From: Zygnema cylindricum
Lineage: Eukaryota; Streptophyta; Zygnematophyceae; Zygnematales; Zygnemataceae
DNA: 64,000 nt
Assembly (NCBI GenBank): GCA_037447655.1
Contig: JBBHKE010001685.1
Coordinates: forward strand, 39,961-103,960
Direction: 5' to 3'
Part shown: one piece after another, positions 31,469 through 42,637 of the stretch
How positions within the stretch are numbered: the stretch's first letter is position 1
Layout: the number at the start of each line of letters is the position of its first letter
Position numbers and translations under genes: made by a program
The notes under the pieces: generated by a model
The model's database searches: none
Told to the model about the DNA's origin: nothing
Seen by the model: only the letters and a program-made list of their open reading frames with translations

Positions 31469-31615
31469 ATGTTAACAATAATATGTGGAATTAAAAATGT
31501 TAAAAACTTTGTGTTGTTTTAACCATGTTCACAATATTATGTTGCATCAAACTTGTTAACAATTATAAGTTGTGTTAAACATGTTAACAATAATTTATTG
31601 TATTCTACATGTTAC
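31469..31615. repeat. 28-bp tandem repeat, about five units
   Basis: ATGTTAACAATAAT..TTGTRTTAAAC-type units start at 31469, 31498, 31525, 31553, 31581 and (partial) 31609. The period is 27-29 bp with no unique spacers between units. Confidence 0.85.
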
Positions 31616-32655
31616 CATCGACAACCTTAAAATTGCGTCGAAAAAAAAAATAAAAAAAAATCTTAATTAATCTTTCAAACTCTACACTCATGCATGAAGA
31701 TACATGAAATAATAAAAAATCTTAAACATTTGATAAATTCGCCGTGAAATTAACTTTCAAAACCCTGAAATTACGTATACGAACAATGAAATAAACGTTC
31801 AAAATTGAAAAAACCTAGAATTATATTTACAACCCAATAAAATTCTGTCTAAAATATAATAGATATAACTTCAAAACTATAAAACCATATAAAACCATAT
31901 AACTTCAAAACACCCAAAACCCCTAAATCGTTTTAACCCTTAGAGAAAAAACATTTTGACAACATTGAAAACCTTTTATGAAAAAAAAAGAATGAAAAAC
32001 TTACTTTTCTTGCAACTATTTTTATAAATAGATATAAGATAAATAATTAAATTCCCAATTTTTGAAAAAAAATTAAAATACCTAAAAGTCTCTCGCGGTG
32101 CGTCGATGGATAATTAATACTGGATAGTTAACCCTAATTAATGTCAATATTACCATGTTTTAACTTTTCTGTCAGATTTCTGCATTCCCATATAAAAAAA
32201 ATGCCAATCTGAGCATCCAACTACCTTCTGCCACGTCAGCAGCCTTAACAGATAGTTCCCTTTTCGCCACTCTCGATCCATGTACTTTTTGAAAAACCTT
32301 TGTTGTACGGATTTTTGAGAATAACGGATTCCCCAACTGAAAATTTTCATGAGACAGTTTTGAAGGACACAAGGAGACGGTTAATGAACTGGAAGCCATG
32401 GAAGACCCGCAAAAAACGCCAAAAATGGGAAAAAAACGATTAAATAATCGCTATAAAAACGCTTATTTGCTTTATCTTTCTTCAAACTATAATAAACATT
32501 AGAGATATTTGTCGGTCGGGTATAGAAAGGATGCCACGGTGGCATGTTTTGTTTCAATAGTATGCCACGCTGGCAAATTCAGTTGAAAAATAGTAAAATA
32601 CGAACATCGGCACGATACGTATTCCGATTCAATATCATGCCACGTCAGCCAAATA
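31616..32655. other. Intergenic, no gene seen
   Basis: A/T-rich. Near 32530-32645 the palindrome-like word TGCCACGGTGGCA and variants (GCCACGCTGGCA, TGCCACGTCAGC) recur about every 40-70 bp. No gene. Confidence 0.5.
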
Positions 32656-32873
32656 CACCATGAATCGCTATTAGCGTCAATGTTTTTTTCGCCACTTAAA
32701 ACATCTTTTCTCCGTACACACTTGTCGGATTGTGTATCTGACGGTTGCGATTGGAAGGTAACATTCTCAGCTTCCGATTGGCGGTCTCAAATTGAAAATT
32801 GGACAAGTGTGTACGGAGAAAAGAAGTTTTAAGTGGCGAAAAAAACATTGACTTCTAATAGCGATTCACGGTG
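32656..32873. mobile_element. MITE class A (218 bp)
   Basis: Ends CACCATGAATCGCTATTAGCG and inverse. Left flank TA, right flank CA (decayed). Contains the paired CGCCACTTAAAACATC / GAAGTTTTAAGTGGCG and CCGTACACACTTGTC / GACAAGTGTGTACGG blocks of the class. Confidence 0.88.
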
Positions 32874-33237
32874 CAGTAAATTAGCGACAATACGCAACCC
32901 TGGCAGTTTCGCTTTCAAAAGGACGCCACATTGGCAGGTACAGCTTAAAAGTACGATTATATAATACCGTTAAGGATGTTTTCCATGAATCCAGAGCCTT
33001 CAGTTTCATTATCGTATTTAATAATTTAACAGTGCCGATGAGAACGCGTATTTCCATTATAGATTTTAAATTTAAGACAGCTGCAACTCCCATCTAATTT
33101 TTTCCTTCCCGTAATTGACGTTGTCGTAACGTAGAACAAGTACGGACCGACGCGAACAATTTGCTACACGCTACACGTGTCTCGTTTTTATTAGCGCAAG
33201 TTTTTCAGTTTCCAAGCGTAGAGCCCGAGGGCTTCTA

Positions 33238-33616
33238 CACCGTGTATCGCTATTAATCTTATACGTTTTTTTTTAAGCATATTTTCTAAGTGCACACTTG
33301 TCGGATTGTCAATCCGATGGTTGCTATTGGAAGGCAAGATTCTCAGCTTCCCATAGCGGTCTCCGATTGACAATCCGGCATGTGTGCACGGGAAAAATAT
33401 GTTTTAAGTGGCGAAAGGAACTTTAATAATCTTTTCGCCACTTAAAACATCTTTCTCGTACACACTCGTCCGATTTTCACATGTAGACCGCCAATCGGAA
33501 GCTGAGAATCTTACCTTTCAATCGCAATTGTCAGGTCCACAATCCGACATGTGTGCACGGAGAAAATATGTTTTATGTGACGAAAAAAACATTAACACTA
33601 ATAGCGATGCACGGTG
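33238..33616. mobile_element. Fused tandem dimer of MITE class A
   Basis: Left TIR CACCGTGTATCGCTATTAATC at 33238, right TIR ending at 33616. Two complete interiors follow head to tail, meeting near 33422-33440 where one set of internal TIRs is missing. Left flank TA, right flank TT. The 379-bp size is close to twice the unit minus one pair of ends. Confidence 0.85.
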
Positions 33617-33865
33617 TTACCTTACAAAACCGAGAAGTCGAATCCGACCCGATTTCTGGCTTGGGACCTATCCTGCTCGTTGGTTCGTTAACTGTTTGGA
33701 AAAGGACACGTAACATAGGGCCCTCCGTTTCAATGAAAAAAAGTCCTTTCGGGAGAATTGATATGGCCCTCTGTTTCGCTTTAAAAAAAGCCCTTTAATG
33801 CTAATTTCCATTATTAATATATTGAAATTCGTTTCGGTATCATATATATAACGTTTATCTATATT

Positions 33866-34536
33866 GGGTGGTCCTTCATGTGGATGTGGGCAACGCCTTC
33901 GACACCTAATGCTATCTTGGTGACCTTAAGATTTCCACCCTTCCCAATATACCAAATATCTTCCTTTTGTTCGTTCATTTAATTTTTGGTCGACCTCTAT
34001 TATTGTTCCTCTTAGAGGTCCCTTCATTAATGCTGCCACCTTAGAATTCACAACTAGCCCTCGCCAAGGTGATCCTTTGAAGGCACTTGTTTTCTCTTTG
34101 GCTCATATTTGGGCTTTACGAGCATCCGCTACGACTTATTTTGGTTGTTTGTTCCCTTCGATCGCGGGTGACACGCACATTGTGGAACTCCTAGACCAAG
34201 TTTTATTTTACTTTCATCGTTTTACGAAGTAACTATCTATGGTCTGTTGATTAATTAAACCATCTAAATGCTTGGTGCTTGCTAGGTTTGTCTCTCGACC
34301 TCTCCCTCCCCATGGGTTTTGCCCACCTACTTGGGCATGGATTTTTGATCGACACGAGGTATTCTTGGCCCATTAACAAGGTAGCCTCCTAATTTATAAT
34401 GGCAGTTTACGTTTGATTCTCATGGCCAGAGTTGCCCCATCGTTATATTTAGATAGTTGGGCTATGGTGGGACGACCATCACTTCTCATTTTATTGTTGA
34501 TGACGTCCCTATAATAGCCAAGGACATCCCCACAGT
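33866..34536 (+). pseudogene. LINE reverse-transcriptase fragment, decayed
   Basis: WVVLHVDVGNAFDT followed by a stop, then (another frame) SPRQGDPLKALVFSLAHIWALR, GCLFPSIAGDTHIVELLDQV, and finally YGGTTITSHFIVDDVPII. These match, in order, the LINE at 45.7-47.6 kb. The catalytic Asp pair is replaced (GD instead of DD). Several stops and frame changes are present. It is broken at its right end by the class A MITE at 34537. Confidence 0.85.
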
Positions 34537-34747
34537 ACACTGTGTATCGCTATTAGTGTTAATGTTTTTTTTTGCCGCTTAATACATCTTTCACTCTTGT
34601 CAGATTATGGATCTGACGATTGCGATTGAAAGCCAAGATTCTCACCTTCCCATCGGCGTTCTTTATGTGAAAATCGGCCAAGTGTGTACGGAGAAAATTT
34701 GTTTTAAGTGACGAAAAAGTTATTAACACTAATAGTGATACACGGTG
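34537..34747. mobile_element. MITE class A (211 bp) inserted in LINE fragment, TA-flanked
   Basis: Ends CACTGTGTATCGCTATTAGTG and CACTAATAGTGATACACGGTG, TA on both sides (34535-34536, 34748-34749). Lies directly after LINE-derived coding sequence. Confidence 0.9.
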
Positions 34748-35189
34748 TACCAACGGCCAATTTCATAGTTATAACATCTAGCACGACCAATAACTTGAAC
34801 GCCAATTAATTTGGAGGAATAGAAAGATAATCTCAAATTTGCGAATAGAAAAACATGCGTCGAGTGAAGGCTTTTGGTTTTCAAAAAAAAATCCGTGCGT
34901 TTAAGAGGAAAGTCTTAGAATAAAACGAGTGAGTCCACTTTTGTTTTTTCCCCTCCACTATTTTGATTTTGGCAACTGTACTCTACATTGATTTTCTGAA
35001 AAATGCTTGGATAAAGTGCCTAGGAAACAGAAAATGCAAAAAAAAAAAAACAAATACTTGTCGATTTTCCTAAGATGAAAACATTTTAGAACATAAAATT
35101 ATCACCTGCGCAAACACATGGTAAAAATGTGGCAACTATATTCGATATATAAATTCACTAGATGGATGTGTAACCTGCTTTATGTATGG
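34748..35189. other. No clear feature
   Basis: Probably old transposon DNA between a LINE fragment and a copia fragment. The stretch from 35118 may include very decayed copia sequence, but nothing is firm. Confidence 0.4.
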
Positions 35190-35885
35190 AATTATAGAAG
35201 AGGTTATAGCCGCCCAAGATGTACGAGGAAGCAGGAAATCCTTGGATGGACTAAAGCAAGCCTCTTTACACTATGGTATATACTAATGAAGGTTTGCTCG
35301 CTTAATATTTACATATTTCCTTCACTCACACCTGCATCTAATCTAACGGATGATGGAATCGATAAAATGGTAAAAGTTAAAATTGCACTCACTGTCATAA
35401 TACTTGTTACAAAATTATCTCGTTACCCTAATTGAACTGTTCACTTCTAGATCAACGCAGTGAACTTTTGTGGGAGTAACTAACATGTGTACATGCATCA
35501 AATCAGTGGACAAATTATCGGAGATATAATTTTTTTAAACAAAATTCGAGTACCCGGCAACAATCGACCACTTCTCGTGACTTTCTATCGGGTTCAAATG
35601 TTCCGTTGATTACATCGTCCTGTTTAGCATTTGCGAGAACCAAATCATGTCAATCAATCAATGTAAAGAATGTTAACGACAAAGTGAAAATTATTTTGAT
35701 TGTTGTATTTGTTGATGATTTATTGATTTATAATGAATTAAAAAACAGGGTTGGATAGGATTAAGGATGCTTTGATGAAAGACTTGGGAGAGGCTAACCA
35801 TATCTTAGAAATTTAAGTAGAAGAGACAAAAAAATCGAGAAATACCAGGTTAACTAAGGAGACACTAGGTGACGTTCTTGGAAAT
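35190..35885 (+). pseudogene. Ty1/copia reverse-transcriptase fragment, decayed
   Basis: RKSLDGLKQAS near 35245 matches the copia motif KSLYGLKQAxR. IILIVVFVDDLLIYNE near 35690-35740 matches the catalytic YVDDMLI box (F for Y). LDRIKDALMKDLGEANHILEI near 35750-35815 matches the copia block FxMKDLGEAxxILGMEI. These lie in different frames with stops, so the gene is dead. No LTR or integrase was recognised nearby. Confidence 0.85.
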
Positions 35886-37300
35886 TTTAAACTACACTGT
35901 CCATCATTATTAGCATTAAGGATTCACTAGTGTCAATTCGAAATTAGAGAACATAATACTAATTAAGTGCAAGGGGAAGTGAGTGACTGTAGTCCACTCC
36001 ATTAAACAGCGTTGCTGACACTATTTTATGATTTCCGTCCAAAAAAAGGCAAGATCTAATTAGTGTTACTAAATCTAATAAGGGCAATGTAGCGGGCCAA
36101 TAGCGAAGCTCCAGAACCAACCAGGCCCCCTCAATAGGAGAAGAATAGGCACGGGAAGAATCAGAGGGAAAAACCTCGGAATCTCGGATCGAACGTGGCA
36201 AAAAACCTTGTAAAAAATTATTTCTTTAACACGTCTAACAGACTTCCTAATAAGGGAGGAGAAAACAGGCTCCGTCCCTCCCTCCCTCCCTCCCTCCCTC
36301 CCTCCCTCCCTCCACAAAAATCTATATCATTTCTTGATTATGAAATTTTAGCCCAAAAAGAGAACAACTTCCATGCTGGATAAAAAATTGAGTTTCAGAA
36401 AATCTAAATCCAGAAAATATTTTGAGACTCAGAAAAACACTTCGTAAGTACTTAAAATAGTCTTGCAAACCTTGAAATATTTTAGAGGTTTGGGAAAAAA
36501 TTTCGAGGTTAGTAGTTAAACAAAATACATAAAATGAACTGAAAAGTTGATAATAGACAAGTTTCAAGAACATTTCACAAAATTAGCAAACAAATTTTTA
36601 GAAACCAACACAGTTTCATACAAACACCGAAGACAAAAATTAAAGGATTTTTCTTTTTTAAAAATTTACACAACAATTTCCTCATTTTTCAACTGTCAAA
36701 AACTCGAATAAATCATAAAACACAAACACAGAAATGTGAACATCGAAACCAACTCTCGTTTTATTCATAAACCTCAAGAACCTTTCACATATTAATAAGT
36801 ATATTACATTCTTCTTTTTTGTTTCCCCTCGGATTTAGACCCCGATATCATATTTTACCACTACTCCTTTTTACTCCTTTTCACTCCTTTTTTCCCCTTT
36901 TCACCCCTTTTTTACTCCTTTTCATTCGGAATTGAAACTAACTTTTTATTTTCTTCTCTAGAAAAACTCTTAGTAAACAGAGATCCTTTAAGTTAACCCC
37001 TATTTTTCTTTTTCCGTACAAAAAACTACATTTTGTCTTGCGAATATTCCAGCTTTGCTATAAGAAAGTAAGAAGTCAACCTTAGTTCAATAAAGAAAAA
37101 AAATCAAATAAAAACGCATTTCTTGAAGCTGGTTGACTATTTTCTTATGTTACAAAAGCAAAATTTAATTTTATCGTACAATCGAGCCTCCGATAAAACC
37201 TTTACGAGGTTTTCTAAGAAAGTAAAAAAAAAAGCATCCGATAAAACAATATATACCCAAAATATGCCGCATAGTAATATAGTATCAGCTTTATATGCCT
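35886..37300. other. Intergenic, no gene seen
   Basis: AT-rich, with a perfect (CCCT)n run at 36275-36313 and TTTTACTCCTTTTCACTCC-type repeats at about 36858-36925. No gene. Confidence 0.5.
36275..36313. repeat. (CCCT)n microsatellite
   Basis: About nine perfect CCCT units on the plus strand. Confidence 0.95.
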
Positions 37301-37308
37301 CTTTGTAT

Positions 37309-37770
37309 AGTGTGTCTGTCTCTCTCTCTCTCTCGCCCTCTCTCTCTCGCTCTCTCCCGCTGTCTCTCTCCCGCTGTCTCTCTCTCTCCCCCCCCCTCTC
37401 TCTCTCTTTCTCTCCCTCTGTCTCCCTCTCACCCCACTCTTCCCTCCTTTCTCTCTTACTCTTCCTCTTTCTCTCTTTTTCTTTCTCTTTCTCTCTCTCC
37501 CTCTCTGTTTCTCTCCCTCTCTCTCCCTCTCTTCTGAAATACATTATGAAGCCTGCTTCCAGCAGCCATGGATTGATGTAATGTGTGGTGATTGTTTTTC
37601 TCTCTCTCCCCTCCTCCCCCACTTCCCTTCTCTCCTCCTCTCTCTCTCTCTCTAACCCCTCCTCCACTTTTTGGTGTCTCCAAAAAAGGAAAAAAACAAG
37701 ATTTCTTTTGAGGCAGTCATTGTACTCTCTCCCTCTAACGCCAACTCTCTCCTCCTCTCCCTCCTTCTCT
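37309..37770. repeat. CT-rich low-complexity DNA
   Basis: TCTCTC/CTCCCT tracts at 37316-37530 and 37600-37665 and less pure sequence up to 37770. Overlapping Arg/Glu- or Ser/Leu-rich frames are artefacts. Confidence 0.85.
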
Positions 37771-39012
37771 TTACCACCCAAAAAGTGGCCCTCCTCTCAG
37801 CATCTCCCTCCCTACCTCCTCCCTACTCTCTCCCTTCCCTCTCTTAGCACCTTTACCAGAAACTTTCCCTACATTATCACCTCTTCTCTCCTCTCCCACT
37901 ACTACATCCTTCTCCCCCTTTTCCTCCTCTCCCTTCACCTCTCCAGCCTCCTCCTCCTCATCCTCCTTCTCTTCTCCCTCGTCGTCTGTCTCCTCCTCCT
38001 CCCCTCCCTCTCCCTCTCCCTCCCACTGATCCACCCCTCCTTTTCCCCAATCTCCTCCTTCCTTGGCATCCACCCCCATCACCTCTCCTCTCTCTCCCCC
38101 TCCCCCTCCCCCTCCCAACTTAAAAATCCCAAACCTTCCATTCCCTCCTCTCTCCTCTTCCTCCCCCTTCCCCTCCCCCTTCCCCTCCCTCTCCCCTCCA
38201 CCCTTTCCCTCCTCCTCCCCCTCCCCCCCTTCCAGCAAATTGTACGGAATTGCCTGATCCTCACTATATACGACAAAATCCTCCAAACTCGCCGCATTTA
38301 GGGCCTTCCCCAAATTTGTCGTTTTCCCCCAGGACGGCAGATTCACCGCATTGGCCGAGTCTGCCGCCCAACTTAGAATCAGTACCGCGCTCCAAACCAG
38401 AATAGGGACCCGAGTTTGACAAGTACTCGTTCTAAATTGCCACAATCCCCCTCTCCTTCCTCCTCCCCCGCCCTCCCTCTCTCCCCCCGACAAAGAGGAT
38501 GTTGATGACGTGGCAGTGGATGGTGACGTGGCAGGGGAGGATGATGACGTGGCGGGACGTGGTGATGACGTGGCAGGAGGTGATGACGTGGAAAATGACG
38601 ACAAGGAGGGTGATGGTGACGTGGCAGACACTGATGAGGAGGCGGACGATGATGACGGGGAAATCGGCGTGAGAAGTGATGACGTCAGCATGGATGACGA
38701 TGACGTCATCACGGCGAGTATGTTTCGATCAGAAAACATCAATTCGGGAGAAGGGAAGGGAAGCGAAGGGAAGGTTCCTGGGAACTGCTGTGTAAATAAG
38801 GGGGAGGAGAGGGAGAGCGAGGGGGAGGGGGAGAGGGAGAGGGAGGGAGAGTGGGAAAGGGAGGGAGAGAGGAAGAGGGAGGGCGAGAGGCAGGGGGAAG
38901 AGGGAAGGGAAAAAATGCCGATTAAGAGAGTCGTCTGATTTGCAAAGAGAGCGATAGGAGGAAGCGAAGGGAAGAATCTCCCGCTAAAAGACAAAACATT
39001 TAAGATTTTCAA
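37771..39012 (-). CDS. Putative targeted protein with Ser/Thr/Pro-rich N-terminus, hydrophobic segment and acidic tail (unrecognised)
   Basis: An uninterrupted 413-codon frame. The likely start is Met92 (MFSDRN, 38739) or Met102 (MTSSSS, 38709), because the first ~90 codons are translated GA-repeat DNA. From there the order is a Ser/Thr/Pro/Ala-rich, acid-poor stretch of ~75 residues resembling a plastid transit peptide, then a Gly/Arg linker. Next comes a hydrophobic segment (VPILVWSAVLILSWAADSANA, residues 202-222) ending Ala-x-Ala, then a complex-sequence block (LPSWGKTTNLGKALNAASLE). The tail is Gly/Glu-rich. The layout would fit a bipartite thylakoid-lumen signal (inference). No family was recognised. 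The tail could be intron read-through, and both flanks are simple repeats, so the gene call is tentative. Confidence 0.42.
   Translation of the reverse strand: MKILNVLSFSGRFFPSLPPIALFANQTTLLIGIFSLPSSPCLSPSLFLSPSLSHSPSLSLSPSPSLSLSSPLFTQQFPGTFPSLPFPSPELMFSDRNILAVMTSSSSMLTSSLLTPISPSSSSASSSVSATSPSPSLSSFSTSSPPATSSPRPATSSSSPATSPSTATSSTSSLSGGEREGGGGGRRGGLWQFRTSTCQTRVPILVWSAVLILSWAADSANAVNLPSWGKTTNLGKALNAASLEDFVVYSEDQAIPYNLLEGGEGEEEGKGGGEREGKGEGKGEEEERGGNGRFGIFKLGGGGGGGERGEVMGVDAKEGGDWGKGGVDQWEGEGEGGEEEETDDEGEEKEDEEEEAGEVKGEEEKGEKDVVVGEERRGDNVGKVSGKGAKRGKGESREEVGREMLRGGPLFGW
38503..38715. repeat. TGACGTGGC-containing minisatellite
   Basis: TGACGTGGCA or close variants occur about six times between 38513 and 38625 in roughly 12-30 bp steps, followed by two TGACGTCA words. 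On the minus strand the repeat encodes the Ala-Thr-Ser-Ser region of the putative targeted protein. TGACGTGGC also matches plant bZIP binding-site hybrids, which may be coincidence. Confidence 0.75.
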
Positions 39013-39139
39013 TAAAGCTTTTTATCACTTCTCTCTCAGTAGAAGAGATAATAAGACAAAAGTAGAATCAGATATTTTTGCATATACGACAATGCAGGAA
39101 TGAGAAACTGCCGCAAAAATTTATCTTCAAATTTTCGAA

Positions 39140-39275
39140 TCTGAGTAGAGGAACGAAAAAAAGAAGAGAGAGAGGGAAGAAGGGAGAAGAACGAGGGAAG
39201 AGGGAGAGAAGAGGGAGAGAGAGGGAGGGAAGAGGGAGAGAGAGGGAGAGAAGAAAAACGGGAGAAAAAAGGAGA
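39140..39275. repeat. GA-rich polypurine tract
   Basis: AAGAAGAGAGAGAGGGAAG to AGAGAGGGAGAGAAG on the plus strand; low complexity. Confidence 0.8.
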
Positions 39276-39382
39276 CAGTTGTCAAACGGCTCTATAAAGA
39301 GTCTTTCCCTTCCCTTCCCTCCCTCCCTGTCAGTCGCCAGCTTGTTCTAAAACTCCCCTGCAAGCTTCCCCTGCCGAAATAT

Positions 39383-39607
39383 GCATCACTTTTTTCCCCT
39401 ACATCACTTTTTCCCCTGCGTCCCTTTTTTCTCCTACATAATTTTTTCCCCTACATATTTTTTTATCCTACGTCATTTTTTCCCCTACATAATTTTTTTC
39501 TCCTACATAACTTTTTATCCTACATAGCTTTCTCCCCTAGATAATTTTTTTCTCCTACATAACTTTTTCTCCTACATAACTTTTTCTCCTGCGTCACTAT
39601 TTGTCAC
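39383..39607. repeat. ~20-bp minisatellite 'CTCCTACATAACTTTTT'
   Basis: About eleven imperfect units of (T)CCCCTACAT(C/A)ACTTTTTT, with CTGCGTC variants, in tandem. Confidence 0.85.
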
Positions 39608-39750
39608 GGTTAGTGGTTACATATACTTACATGCGTCACTTTTTGTCACACCCTGCGTGCATCACTTAGGAGCGGCAGAATAAAAATTTCGCGTCTGATT
39701 AGGGTTTCGTCGACATCATCTTTTTACAAAAAAAAATTGCATGTACAGTA

Positions 39751-39967
39751 CACCGTGAATCGCTATTAGTGTTAACGTTTTTTTCGCCACTTAAAACATA
39801 TTTTCTCCGTACACACTTGTCGGATTATTGATCTGACGGTCGAGATTGAAAGGTAAGGTTCTCAGCTTCCGATTGGCGGTCTAAGATTGAAAATCAGACA
39901 AGTGTGTACGGAGAAAAGATGTTTTAAGTGGCGAAAAAAATATTTACGCTAATAGCGATACACGGTG
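39751..39967. mobile_element. MITE class A (217 bp), TA-flanked
   Basis: Ends CACCGTGAATCGCTATTAGTG and inverse, TA on both sides. Its terminal inverted repeats run about 75 bp, through CGCCACTTAAAACAT and CTCCGTACACACTTGTC, making this a near-complete foldback. Confidence 0.92.
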
Positions 39968-42420
39968 TAGGTTTTGATTGGACGACATTACTTGCTGAGC
40001 CCTACACGTCACATCACGTCACGTCACCTTACGTCACGTAAACCTTGTCGGCGGGATATTGAGAGATTTGATCGACAAAGGACTGCCGCCGTCCACATCA
40101 TTTTTTTAATATTTTTTTCTTTCGTAGGCTTTGATCTCCTGCATCATTCATTTGACTTTGGTAAATTTTTAGGGTTTGGGGAATGTACGGTTACATCACT
40201 TTTTTTATGTGATTTTTGATCAGTTGACGTCATTGTTTTTAATAGGGTAACATCGGGAGACGCTAATAGAGTGGATATGTTATTACTGCGGAGTATATAT
40301 TAGGGTGTTTATTGGTTCGAGCACGACTTGAAATGACGTGGCTGCTTTGGAACCATGGAAGGAACAACTGTACTTACCGTTGAGATAAAGAATTTAGTGG
40401 TATTAGGATTATTTTAGGTTTCAAGGGCCAGGATTTGAAGGACACTGATATAGTGTTACCAATGGTAATAGATAATAATACGGTAAAATCTTGTCAATTA
40501 CATAATTTCTTTGTCGCTTCGTGGCACTCTGCATCACCAAAAGTACGAGAGATTCAAATGACAGCTTGTTCGCACGGAAATCGTACAGATTTCCAACTTT
40601 CATTATGGGAAATCACGCAAAAAATCTTATGCTAAAAAGTTGAAAACTTCGTTTGGAATTTTGTGCCGACATTGACTAGACGAGATGAGAACATACGGTG
40701 TTAAGAATTCAAAGCCGTCCGATTTCTGAGAAGACAACCTATAGAAAATCGTAGACTAGTGAGTCCAAGACTGCCTGTACTGACCAGGGTCAGGACAAGC
40801 GTTGAACAGACAAAAGCGCAGATTCGCTGTCGTACTTTGTCGGTGGATAATGTTTCGGTTCACAAAAAACATGTTAGTGACGTAGATGAGTACCGCCACG
40901 TCACCAAATATTACCGTATGTTGTTTCTCATGGGCGGCTACCGTCATCATGTTGAATTGACGTACAACAGAATCTGTAGAAACCACTGTAGCGGTCAGAT
41001 AGAAAACTTTCAAGATGTAGAAAAAATGAAAAATGAATCTGGACAACCTTTCCAACTTTTTTTTTTGTCGGTGGAAGGTAAACAACCATTGAAAACATCC
41101 GGGCAAGCAGAATACGAAACGAAAAAAAAATATTGTTGAATGAGTCTCACTTTTTTTTGTTTCGTGCCGCGAAATAATGTACGGGTAACCTGCATCATTA
41201 CTGCCACCAATGGTAGAAAAAGTACATCAACACTGCAGTAACTGACAAAAATTTACGCGTCTTCATCAATACGCCAGCTTAAAAAGTACAGGTGCTGCCT
41301 GCCATTGTCGACTCATACTGAGAAAATATTTCATTGGCTGTCGTTACCCTACAGATTTTGTCAACGATGCTGAAGTACAAGATAGAAAATAGTTGTAGAA
41401 CCTTCCTGGTCACGTCACGATCTACAGTCCTGAGGACAAGAAGATCGCCCGCGTGGAATAAGTACAAAACGTTTGCTCGTTAATTTTCTTCCTCTGTACG
41501 GAACGGATAGGGTCGTTCAGAAACTACTGTATGCGGATATTTGTGCGCAAAAAACAAACACGTGGAAGGATTATCCGTACACTTGGAGCAAACAAACGAG
41601 TGACGGAATACACGTGACCTGTTCACACTATAACTACAAATTCAATTTTGAACTACTAACAAACATATCGACCTGATTAAAAAAAATTGAAGCGTCGCAT
41701 ATAATACGACAAACTGGCAACAGAGACAAGATTCGTACGCGATAATATTTCCATCAAATCTGGGTTGACAAAGAGCAATACATAAAAACAAAATATTGAA
41801 TCCGGAATAATGACAACTTTGCCGCCCTGGGTGCTGGCTGCTACGAGACAAATCGAGCCATTGCCTTCATACATGAATAAGACAGCCTACCGTACGATCA
41901 AATAACGATCCTTGCCAGAAACATCTATTGTCTCGATTAAGATTCACACATATATTACATTTACCGAGAAACTCTGTTCACACATAGCAATTTTTTTTAT
42001 TTTTTTTTTCAATTTCCCTCAAAGGTTTAAAAGTTTCCGATTGGTGAAGCATGCATACATTCACTGCACTTTGTACGGAGAGACGGTGGACCACGTCTGT
42101 GAATTACGTCATTTATTTTGACTTTATCTTCAAACGTTTACGGCCTGTACGTACCGTATTCCGTGCGCTGTTTTCCGTACAGGCCCCTCATACCCTTCCT
42201 CAACGCTCTCTGTCGTAACCCTCCTCATTTTTCTTCATTTTTTTTGGTATGGCTGCTGATTTTCTCGGTTTTTTCTAAGTTGTGGAGGTAAACGACGGAA
42301 AATAACTGTAACTTTAGCACATGCGAATGTACCGTTACATTGAAGATTTTTTGCGGTGGTTTCGCGTCATCTTGTCACAAAGGCACAGGGCCGTTGCCAA
42401 GTGCGAACATTTACGTGGTA
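39968..42420. other. Intergenic, no recognised gene
   Basis: Rich in CGTCA and GTAC words. The longest frame, 40759-41139 plus (126 codons), has an antisense frame of similar length and no known motif, so it is treated as chance. No terminal-repeat element was resolved. Confidence 0.45.
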
Positions 42421-42637
42421 CACCATGCATCTCTATTAGGGTTAATGATTTTCTTGCCAATTAAAACATCTTTTTTCCGTACACACTTGTCCATTTTTCA
42501 ATTTGAGACCGCCAATCGGAAGCTGAAAACCTTACCTTTCACTTGAAACCGTCAGATCCACAATCATACATGTGTGTACGGAGAAAAAATGTTTTGCTTG
42601 GCAAAAAAAACATCAACCCTAATAGCGATTCACGGTG
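42421..42637. mobile_element. MITE class A (217 bp), TA-flanked
   Basis: Ends CACCATGCATCTCTATTAGGG and inverse, TA on both sides. Internal ATTAAAACATCTTTTTTCCGTACACAC pairing as in the class. Confidence 0.9.

Noticed and set aside
31469-31615. CRISPR-like array
   Set aside because: The units are contiguous with no unique spacers, and the DNA is eukaryotic.
37137-37781. 214-codon Arg/Glu-rich minus frame
   Set aside because: Low-complexity translation of CT/GA repeats with no complex-sequence core.
38510-38938. Asp/Glu-rich plus-strand frame
   Set aside because: Antisense to a better candidate with a hydrophobic segment; composition explained by the minisatellite and GA repeats.
40759-41139. 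126-codon frame as a gene
   Set aside because: A similar-length antisense frame, no motif, and location in repeat-rich DNA.
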